Part shown: piece after piece, positions 1 through 4,323 of the stretch
Numbering within the stretch: position 1 is the stretch's first letter
Layout of the letters: the number at the start of each line of letters is the position of its first letter
DNA from: Candidatus Zixiibacteriota bacterium
Lineage (GTDB): Bacteria; Zixibacteria; MSB-5A5; GN15; FEB-12
Length of the DNA stretch: 5,344 nucleotides
Reading direction: 5' to 3'
Assembly: GCA_030591625.1 (NCBI GenBank)
Contig: JAUVAR010000200.1
Span: forward strand, 1 to 5,344
Translations under genes and position numbers: made by a program
Notes under the pieces: generated by a model
What the model was told of the DNA's origin: nothing
The model's database searches: none
The model's input: only the letters and a program-made list of their open reading frames with translations

Positions 1-311
1 AGAGTATCAGAATGAACGATAGCCTGTACAGTAACTTCTGTTGCAACTCCTGCCAATGCGGTAGTGCTTGAGGGTCTGTACTCACTACTGCCGGATATTG
101 ATCCCGAAGTAATGTCAATCAATTTTGGAGTTGCATTTGTCCAGATAGAGGCATCCGGATCGGTTGCCGACGGAGTCTCGGTGGATGCATACGCAACAAC
201 TTTTGGTGGGTCGGTTGGTCCTGTGCCACCGTCGTCATCATCATCACTACCACATCCGATAAAGGCTAAAGGGGTAATCGCCAAAGCAAAGAAAACTAAT
301 CTACGGAACAT
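1..311 (-). CDS. Lipoprotein, probable ethylbenzene-dehydrogenase-type heme-binding domain (5' part only)
   Basis: The frame is open from ATG at 311-309 to the left edge, giving the first 103 codons; the C-terminus lies outside. AGGAGG at 316-321, 4 nt before the ATG, supports the start. Residues 1-19 form a lipoprotein signal peptide: basic MFRR, a hydrophobic stretch, then the lipobox-like FIG-C with Cys20 as lipidation site. Gly follows the Cys, so there is no Asp +2 inner-membrane retention signal and outer-membrane placement is plausible. An acidic linker (five Asp, residues 23-27, then Gly/Thr/Pro) leads into a folded part. Its pattern, D-x-x-x-W-x-x-A-x-P-x-L-I-D-I followed by V-T-V-Q-A-I-V-H-S-D-T, resembles the start of the EB_dh/DOMON heme-binding domain of DMSO-reductase-family gamma subunits and of related cytochrome lipoproteins. 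Lipoprotein status is seen in the sequence; the heme domain is inferred from a short fragment and its heme ligands are not visible. The gene is transcribed divergently from the Rieske gene. Confidence 0.7.
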   Translation of the reverse strand, partial: MFRRLVFFALAITPLAFIGCGSDDDDDGGTGPTDPPKVVAYASTETPSATDPDASIWTNATPKLIDITSGSISGSSEYRPSSTTALAGVATEVTVQAIVHSDT

Positions 312-339
312 AAGTCCTCCTGTTATTGCATAATTTCAG

Positions 340-345
340 ATTATA
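340..345 (-). promoter_or_regulatory. Candidate -10 box for the lipoprotein gene
   Basis: A perfect TATAAT reads on the minus strand at 345-340, preceded directly by TG. It lies about 30 bp upstream of the ATG at 311, which would give a leader of roughly 20 nt containing the AGGAGG. No good -35 box is found at 16-18 bp spacing (GGATCA is the 17-bp candidate), so the promoter call rests mainly on the -10 box and its position. Confidence 0.45.
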
Positions 346-483
346 CAAAATATAAGGCATCTTGATCCGTTTACAAAGAGGTTTCTTGTAAGCTGTTGTC
401 TTGCAATAGTTGGTTTGACAAATTAGGATATCAGCTGTGTGGCTGGAACTAAAAACAGCACTTGGTGGTTGATAGTTGACAAA

Positions 484-513
484 CTGACAATGTTATAACA
501 TTTATGATATAAA
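484..513 (+). promoter_or_regulatory. Candidate sigma70-like promoter of the Rieske/methyltransferase operon
   Basis: CTGACA at 484-489 (5 of 6 matches to the -35 consensus) is followed after 18 bp by TATAAA at 508-513 (5 of 6 matches to the -10 consensus). A start near 520 would give a leader of about 38 nt that includes the AAAGG ribosome-binding site at 546-550. A perfect TTGACA lies just upstream at 476-481, but no -10 box is correctly spaced for it. The core promoter is overlapped by two dyads (489-502 and 503-522), which suggests tight control. Confidence 0.5.
489..502. promoter_or_regulatory. 14-bp perfect palindrome inside the promoter spacer (possible operator)
   Basis: AATGTTATAACATT equals its own reverse complement over all 14 bp. 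It starts on the last base of the proposed -35 box and fills most of the spacer to the -10 box, a common operator position. It abuts the second dyad at 503-522 with no gap. No regulator gene is present in the window, so the binding protein is unknown. AT-rich DNA produces short palindromes by chance, so the operator role is inference. Confidence 0.4.
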
Positions 514-522
514 TGTATCATA
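503..522. promoter_or_regulatory. 20-bp inverted repeat over the -10 box and start site (possible operator)
   Basis: The arms TATGATA (503-509) and TATCATA (516-522) are perfect reverse complements separated by 6 bp. The overall size and symmetry suit a dimeric helix-turn-helix repressor. The repeat covers the proposed -10 box (508-513) and the predicted transcription start. The TGAT/ATCA half sites look FNR-like, but they are 8 bp apart rather than the 4 bp that FNR needs, so I do not assign it to FNR. Confidence 0.45.
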
Positions 523-557
523 CCATAAATTGGATATTAATTTACAAAGGATTTTAG

Positions 558-857
558 GTGCGTATTAAGATTGGGACGGTAGATCAATTCAAAGAGGGTG
601 AGGGGATAGAAAAAAGAATCCTGGCCCGTGGAGTGGCTGTCTTTATGCACAATGGAAAGTATTATGGGATTCAGTCAGACTGCAAACATATGAGAGCACC
701 ATTGGTTGGATGCCCGGTCAAGGATGGTGTTATAACATGTAAATGGCATAGCTGGACTTACGATCTCGAAACCGGCAAGTGCCTGAGTAATAAAGGTTTT
801 GACCTCAAGACGTATGATGTTGAAATTAAAGATGGCTCTGTTTTTATTGATATCTAA
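558..857 (+). CDS. Rieske [2Fe-2S] ferredoxin
   Basis: A complete 99-aa soluble protein consisting almost entirely of one Rieske domain. The cluster motif is C42-x-H44, 16 residues, then C61-x2-H64 (DCKH ... CKWHSW), so both His and both Cys ligands of a [2Fe-2S] cluster are present. The following W-T-Y-D-L-x-T-G-K segment is the usual family continuation. There is no signal peptide, Tat motif or membrane helix, so it is a cytoplasmic single-electron carrier of the dioxygenase-ferredoxin/NirD-like type, not a cytochrome bc1 Rieske subunit. The start is GTG at 558 with AAAGG at 546-550 (7-nt spacing); the next internal Met, at residue 30, would cut into the domain. It is the first gene of an operon with the methyltransferase 15 bp downstream. 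No oxygenase or reductase partner is visible, so the physiological partner is unknown. The size matches single-domain Rieske ferredoxins. Confidence 0.92.
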   Translation: MRIKIGTVDQFKEGEGIEKRILARGVAVFMHNGKYYGIQSDCKHMRAPLVGCPVKDGVITCKWHSWTYDLETGKCLSNKGFDLKTYDVEIKDGSVFIDI

Positions 858-872
858 CAAGAAGAGAAATAA

Positions 873-1490
873 ATGTTATCTAAAATTAGTGATTATTTAA
901 GTCAGCTCCCACAAGAGAGAGACCCTGTCTTGCATGAAATGGAAGCTCGTGCAGTTGAACAGGATTTTCCCATTGTTGGACCATTGGTAGGAGCACTCCT
1001 TTTTCAACTCGCTCGAATTTCGAATGCAAAAAATATTCTCGAACTCGGCTCCGGTTTCGGATATTCTGCGTTTTGGTTTTCCAAGGCGATAGGTGATGAA
1101 GGTAGTATCCTGTTAACCGATTCTGATAGTAATAATAGGAACTTAGCTTTGGAGTATTTTATACGAGCGGACCTATTTACAACCTTTGATTATCGCATTG
1201 GTGATGCTCTTGAAATAGCTGCCAAGCTTGAGGGGTCTTATGATATCATTTTCAACGACATTGATAAAGAAGCTTATCCCGATACAATTGAGCATGCCGC
1301 CCGATTGCTTAAGCCCGGTGGGATATTTATAACAGACAATCTATTGTGGTCGGGGCAGGTTTTTGAACCAAATCCTGATGAGACAACAAGAGCTATAATT
1401 AAGTTTAATAAGCAGTTATCTTCTGATTCGCGCTTTATGACCTCAATAATGCCTATCAGAGATGGGGTTGGAATAGCGGTAAAGCTATAG
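873..1490 (+). CDS. Metal-dependent class I SAM O-methyltransferase (catechol/caffeoyl-CoA OMT-like)
   Basis: A complete 205-aa cytosolic enzyme of the Methyltransf_3 family, which usually methylates a hydroxyl of a catechol-like substrate using S-adenosylmethionine and a divalent metal. SAM motif I is E57-L-G-S-G-F-G-Y-S65. The acidic loop after strand 2 is T82-D-S-D85. The metal/catalytic signature is F127-N-D-I-D-K132-x-x-Y135, with D129 and K132 in the conserved places, and a second metal site is D155-N156 in DNLLWSGQV. The C-terminal T-R-A-I-I-K-F-N and R-D-G-V-G-I-A-V-K blocks also fit the family. Slight departures are N128 where Ile or Leu is common, and TDSD instead of the usual I-E-x-D loop. 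ATG 873 has the purine-rich GAAGAG (861-866) upstream. It lies 15 bp after the Rieske stop codon and is very probably cotranscribed. The substrate cannot be told from sequence; these enzymes act on phenolics, quinone-like compounds and siderophore precursors. Confidence 0.9.
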   Translation: MLSKISDYLSQLPQERDPVLHEMEARAVEQDFPIVGPLVGALLFQLARISNAKNILELGSGFGYSAFWFSKAIGDEGSILLTDSDSNNRNLALEYFIRADLFTTFDYRIGDALEIAAKLEGSYDIIFNDIDKEAYPDTIEHAARLLKPGGIFITDNLLWSGQVFEPNPDETTRAIIKFNKQLSSDSRFMTSIMPIRDGVGIAVKL

Positions 1491-1945
1491 CCTTATTGGT
1501 TTCAGGGGATTCGTAAAAGTGGAACTTTATTGTCTGCATTTCGTTATAAAGATAACGACATCATAAAGTGTTTCAGTTCTAATTCCGATAATATATTTAG
1601 AAGGATGTCCCCTTCACAAAGCTCTCCCTGAGGAGAAAATGCATATCAGGTTTCATTGGTAATGATTTCTGTTTCAGTAAAGCGAAAGCCTAAAACAGTC
1701 AGAATATCATGTAAAGAGGCTCTGGAAGCTGTTATTTGGTAATATTGTTAAGTTTTAAGTTGACTTTTATGAAGAAAATGCGATTATGAAGTCGCTCATG
1801 ATTCGGGCTATCTTTTTTCAGCCAGATCGGTATTCCCATAGACTTTTCCATTAGAGGGAATTGTTCGACGAATCACAGATTACTTTTTCTAAGTTATGCC
1901 ACATTGACCGTGTGGTTCTTAGGTTTTATTTATTAGGAGGTCAAA
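1491..1945. other. 455-bp intergenic stretch without a recognisable gene
   Basis: I find no open frame with a ribosome-binding site and family-like sequence on either strand. Small hairpins occur: TCGTTAT/ATAACGA at 1541-1558 with a 4-nt loop; TCTCC/GGAGA at 1623-1636; GCGATT/AGTCGC at 1780-1795 (one G-U pair); and CCACA/TGTGG at 1900-1915. A T6 run follows at 1813-1818, 17 nt after the third hairpin, too far for a standard terminator. Weak promoter-like pairs are TTGTTA 1745-1750 with TATGAA 1768-1773 (17-bp spacing) and TTGACT 1760-1765 with TATGAA 1785-1790 (19 bp). The stretch probably carries the end of the methyltransferase transcript and the promoter and leader of the next gene. A small RNA cannot be excluded. 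Confidence 0.4.
1541..1558 (+). terminator. Small hairpin 50 bp after the methyltransferase stop (weak terminator candidate)
   Basis: A perfect 7-bp stem, TCGTTAT with ATAACGA, encloses the 4-nt loop AAAG. It is the first good hairpin downstream of the methyltransferase gene, but the stem is AT-rich and no T-run follows. An intrinsic terminator is therefore doubtful; an mRNA 3'-end stabilising structure is equally possible. Confidence 0.2.
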
Positions 1946-2467
1946 ATGGCTCCCAAGCGTGCCAGATACTACACCTACGGAGACGAGGAGCATCACAAGG
2001 AAATTCGCAAGTTCATTGAGGATTCTGGTGTCTTATTGATATCCCGCGATTTTAAAAAGATGCCGCTTTCTTATGCAGAGCTTGACAAGATTCTGGGGCA
2101 TTATCATTTGGGAAGTTTCTTGAACAAAATGTCTAAGGCGTATCATAAGAATGGCCTGGATGAGAAACTACCTGATCGCACAGAACTTATCGAAATGATT
2201 GCAGAAGACAACACCCTGCTTAGATGTCCTTTAATTATGACATCACGGCTACTTACTGTTGGTGGTGACAAGAAGAAGATAGCTCAGATGCTTCAGATTG
2301 GCGCTAACGGTATGGCGGCCGATGAAGGCGTTCCAAAACCAATCGTTGAACAGCGCAAAGGTCGTCAGAATGGTGGCGGTCATAGCGGTCATAGCGGTCA
2401 TAGCGGTGGTAGTGGAGGACGCAGACCAGGACGTCGCAGGGAAGATTCCAGTAGCGTCGGAAGATAA
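1946..2467 (+). CDS. Spx/ArsC-family thioredoxin-fold protein lacking redox cysteines, with Gly/His/Ser- and Arg-rich tail
   Basis: A complete 173-aa protein; AGGAGG at 1935-1940, 5 nt before ATG 1946, is a strong start. Residues 7-116 follow the Spx/arsenate-reductase (ArsC) pattern: YYTYG strand, helix KEIRKFIEDSG, strand LLISRDF, then P-L-S-Y-A-E-L-D-K-I-L, a central helical part with K-A-Y-H-K-N-G-L, then L-I-E-M-I-A-E-D-N-T-L-L-R93-C-P-L-I-M and L-L-T-V-G-G. The L-L-R-x-P-I/L-I block with its Arg and the following V-G are the most diagnostic parts. Aligned by eye with Spx, the two positions of the CxxC become E14 and H17, so thiol redox or arsenate-reductase activity is not expected; the only Cys is C94. 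Residues 137-173 form a low-complexity tail with three GHS repeats, GGSGG and RRPGRRR, basic and probably disordered, suggestive of nucleic-acid or metal binding. The fold is well supported; the function is unknown, and a regulatory, Spx-like role is only a guess. Confidence 0.8.
   Translation: MAPKRARYYTYGDEEHHKEIRKFIEDSGVLLISRDFKKMPLSYAELDKILGHYHLGSFLNKMSKAYHKNGLDEKLPDRTELIEMIAEDNTLLRCPLIMTSRLLTVGGDKKKIAQMLQIGANGMAADEGVPKPIVEQRKGRQNGGGHSGHSGHSGGSGGRRPGRRREDSSSVGR
2381..2407 (+). repeat. Three tandem 9-bp repeats (CATAGCGGT) coding for His-Ser-Gly
   Basis: Three identical 9-bp units stand head to tail at 2381-2389, 2390-2398 and 2399-2407, preceded by a partial GGCGGT and followed by the degenerate GGTAGTGGA. 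They encode residues 146-154 of the Spx/ArsC-like protein. Because the unit is a multiple of three, slippage would lengthen or shorten the tail without a frameshift. Confidence 0.9.
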
Positions 2468-2472
2468 TTTCT

Positions 2473-2487
2473 GCAACTGCTTGTTGC
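2473..2487 (+). terminator. Short hairpin plus T-rich tract after the Spx/ArsC-like gene (weak terminator candidate)
   Basis: GCAAC (2473-2477) and GTTGC (2483-2487) pair around the 5-nt loop TGCTT, only 6 bp after the stop codon. The next 25 bases are T-rich (TGTTCTTTCATTTTC) but interrupted. With a 5-bp stem and no clean T-run, this may slow or partly terminate transcription before the ETF-QO gene, 85 bp downstream of the stop codon. Confidence 0.25.
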
Positions 2488-2552
2488 TGTTCTTTCATTT
2501 TCGTCTTTACTGTTCTATATTAGGGCATTAACTCTTACGGAGGAATTGTCTG

Positions 2553-4229
2553 GTGGATATAGAGCGCGAAACCCTCGAAACTGATATTCTTATCGTTGGG
2601 GCCGGTCCGGCCGGTCTTGCCGTTGCCTACAAGCTTGCACAATTAGTTGCTGCTGACTCATCTGTAGAAATGCCCGAAATTATGCTGATGGAAAAAGGCT
2701 CCTATGTAGGAGCACATTCTCTTTCCGGTGCAGTCATGGATCCGCGCGGGCTTAAAGAATTGATTCCTGACTTCATAGAGAAAGGGGCACCTCTGGAAGC
2801 TGAAGTTAAAGGGGATAAATTCTACCTCCTCTCGGCTGATGGAAGCATTAAATCACCATTCATGCCACCCTCGTTGCAAAACCATGGCAACTATGTGATC
2901 TCACTCAACAAGCTCTCCAGTTGGATGGGAGAGCAGGTTGAGGCTATGGGGCTTGATATTTATCCTGAGTTGGCAGGGATTAATTTGCTTGTCGAAGATG
3001 GTCGTGTTGCCGGTGTGCAGACAGTCGATCTCGGTCTTGATAAAGATGGCTCTCAAAAACCAAACTTCGAACCTGGCACAATGGTAAAAGCGAAAGTTAC
3101 GATACTGTGCGAAGGTGTGCATGGTTCGCTTACTCGTCAGGCCTTTGAACAGATTCCTGAATTGAAGAAAGATTCACTCCCTCAAAGTTATCTTACCGGA
3201 GTTAAAGAGATATGGGAGGTTCCTGAAGGGCGGATAAAAGCTGGTGATGTTATTCATACTGTGGGATGGCCTCAACCGAGCAATGAGTATGGTGGTGGCT
3301 GGGTCTATGCAATGTCGGATAAAATGGTTTCGGTCGGCTTTGCCGTTGGCCTCGATTCACCCGATCCAACCAATGATCCACACATGCGATTCCAACGCTA
3401 TAAAACTCACAATATTATTAAAGATGTCTTAGAGGGCGGACAGATGTCGAATTATGGTGCGAAGACGATGCCGGTTGGCGGATTCTATTCAATGCCAAAG
3501 TTGTTCAGTGATGGTCTAATGCTCTGTGGTGATTCTGCCGGTTTGCTAAATGCTCAACGTCTGAAAGGTTTGCATCTCGCAATCAAGTCAGGCATTATGG
3601 CCGCAGAGACACTATTTGAGTCTCTCAAGAATGATGACTTTAGTGTTAAAGCTCTTTCTAATTATGCCAGTCGATTCGAATCGAGTTGGGCGAAAGATGA
3701 AATGTACGGAGCTCGTAATTTCCATGCCGCTTTTCATGGAGGTCTTTGGACGGGTGTCTTTCATGCCGGTATACAAACGATCACAGGTGGTGCGGGGCTT
3801 TTCAATCGACGAGTCAATAAAGAAGACTCCGAAGCGATGCTTACTAAAGATCAGTTCAAAGCTAAATTTGGAAAGGCTCCGGAGAAGGAATGCATTAAGC
3901 TCGACAACAAATACACTTTCGATAAAGTAACTGACGTTTATAAATCTGGAACAATGCATGAAGAACATCAGCCCTCGCATCTGGTCATTTCAGATATAGA
4001 CATTTGTAATACGAAGTGTACCGAAGAGTACGGCAACCCCTGCCAGCATTTTTGTCCGGCCCAAGTCTATGAGATGATTGATGATGACGAGAATAAAGGC
4101 AAAAAGAAATTGCTCCTGACACCGTCAAATTGTGTGCATTGCAAGACTTGCGATATTGCTGATCCGTATCAGGTGATACGCTGGGTGACTCCTCAGGGTG
4201 GAGAAGGACCAAATTACGTCAATTGTTAG
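2553..4229 (+). CDS. Electron-transfer flavoprotein:ubiquinone oxidoreductase (ETF-QO / ETF dehydrogenase)
   Basis: A complete 558-aa flavoprotein, normal for bacterial ETF-QO. It takes electrons from reduced ETF through a [4Fe-4S] cluster and FAD and reduces membrane quinone. The N-terminal FAD dinucleotide fold is D11-I-L-I-V-G-A-G-P-A-G21. The H55-S-L-S-G-A-V-M-D-P64 block and the second FAD motif G326-D-S-A-G330, followed by R-L-K-G-L-H-L-A-I-K-S-G, are hallmarks of the family. Residues 390-410 (FHAAFHGGLWTGVFHAG) lie in the membrane/quinone-contact region. The C-terminal ferredoxin domain has C501-P-A-x-V-Y and C527-V-H-C530-K-T-C533-D, the four cluster ligands, then G-G-E-G-P-N-Y. Three further cysteines (485, 489, 497) precede it. 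The start is GTG 2553 with GGAGG at 2539-2543 (9-nt spacing); the FAD fold begins at residue 10, so little can be missing. FixC is related, but the fused ferredoxin domain favours ETF-QO. No ETF genes lie in the window. Confidence 0.96.
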   Translation: MDIERETLETDILIVGAGPAGLAVAYKLAQLVAADSSVEMPEIMLMEKGSYVGAHSLSGAVMDPRGLKELIPDFIEKGAPLEAEVKGDKFYLLSADGSIKSPFMPPSLQNHGNYVISLNKLSSWMGEQVEAMGLDIYPELAGINLLVEDGRVAGVQTVDLGLDKDGSQKPNFEPGTMVKAKVTILCEGVHGSLTRQAFEQIPELKKDSLPQSYLTGVKEIWEVPEGRIKAGDVIHTVGWPQPSNEYGGGWVYAMSDKMVSVGFAVGLDSPDPTNDPHMRFQRYKTHNIIKDVLEGGQMSNYGAKTMPVGGFYSMPKLFSDGLMLCGDSAGLLNAQRLKGLHLAIKSGIMAAETLFESLKNDDFSVKALSNYASRFESSWAKDEMYGARNFHAAFHGGLWTGVFHAGIQTITGGAGLFNRRVNKEDSEAMLTKDQFKAKFGKAPEKECIKLDNKYTFDKVTDVYKSGTMHEEHQPSHLVISDIDICNTKCTEEYGNPCQHFCPAQVYEMIDDDENKGKKKLLLTPSNCVHCKTCDIADPYQVIRWVTPQGGEGPNYVNC

Positions 4230-4244
4230 ACTGAATTTAACAAT
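4222..4244 (+). terminator. Hairpin spanning the ETF-QO stop codon (weak terminator candidate)
   Basis: ATTGTTAGA (4222-4230) pairs with TTTAACAAT (4236-4244) around the loop CTGAA, giving a 9-bp stem with one G-U pair. The TAG stop (4227-4229) lies inside the left arm. The downstream sequence CGTTTGCTAAAAATC has no real T-run, so efficient intrinsic termination is unlikely. A competing pairing, TTTAACA (4236-4242) with TGTTGAA (4267-4273), could form instead. Confidence 0.25.
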
Positions 4245-4286
4245 CGTTTGCTAAAAATCATAAACCTGTTGAATATATTTTCGTAC

Positions 4287-4323
4287 TCAGTAGTATGACT
4301 TATATGAATAAGGTAACTACTGA
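4287..4323 (+). promoter_or_regulatory. 8-bp inverted repeat enclosing the ribosome-binding site of the nitrilase gene
   Basis: TCAGTAGT (4287-4294) and ACTACTGA (4316-4323) are perfect reverse complements separated by 21 nt. The right arm ends on the base just before ATG 4324, and the intervening loop contains the only Shine-Dalgarno-like sequence, AAGG (4310-4313, 10 nt from the ATG). In RNA this would put the ribosome-binding site in a hairpin loop beside the start codon; in DNA it could be a widely spaced operator. A weak promoter, TTGAAT 4269-4274 with TAGTAT 4291-4296 (16-bp spacing), would start transcription near 4303, inside the repeat, so only longer transcripts would contain both arms. 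Confidence 0.4.

Noticed and set aside
64..333. Open frame of 89 codons on the plus strand
   Set aside because: It lies opposite the lipoprotein gene, starts with GTG without a ribosome-binding site, and its Ser/Pro/Val-rich product resembles nothing. The minus-strand frame has AGGAGG, a signal peptide and a lipobox.
503..522. Dyad considered as an FNR/CRP site
   Set aside because: The TGAT and ATCA half sites are 8 bp apart rather than 4 for FNR, and the CRP core TGTGA/TCACA is absent.
558..857. Rieske protein considered as the bc1/b6f Rieske subunit or an oxygenase alpha-subunit fragment
   Set aside because: There is no N-terminal membrane anchor or Tat signal, the domain is complete at 99 aa with its own start and stop, and the bc1-type disulfide cysteines are not in the expected pattern.
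1662..1742. 26-codon open frame in the long gap
   Set aside because: It has no clear Shine-Dalgarno sequence, no hydrophobic or motif-like content, and a length expected by chance.
1904..1932. TTGACC with TATTTA at 17 bp as promoter for the Spx/ArsC-like gene
   Set aside because: The -10 match is only 3 of 6, and transcription would start at or after the AGGAGG at 1935-1940, leaving no usable ribosome-binding site.
2381..2407. Tandem repeat considered as a CRISPR-like array
   Set aside because: The units are 9 bp, directly adjacent without spacers, and lie in frame inside a coding sequence.
2249..2531. Overlapping short frames on both strands at the end of the Spx/ArsC-like gene
   Set aside because: Their repeats (such as VIAVIAVIA or YDRYDRYDR) are simply the 9-bp repeat read in other frames or from the other strand.
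3612..3980. Open frames of 122 codons (minus) and 104 codons (plus, 3616-3930) inside the ETF-QO gene
   Set aside because: Both are shadows of the ETF-QO frame, which has unmistakable family motifs throughout; neither has a ribosome-binding site or family-like sequence.
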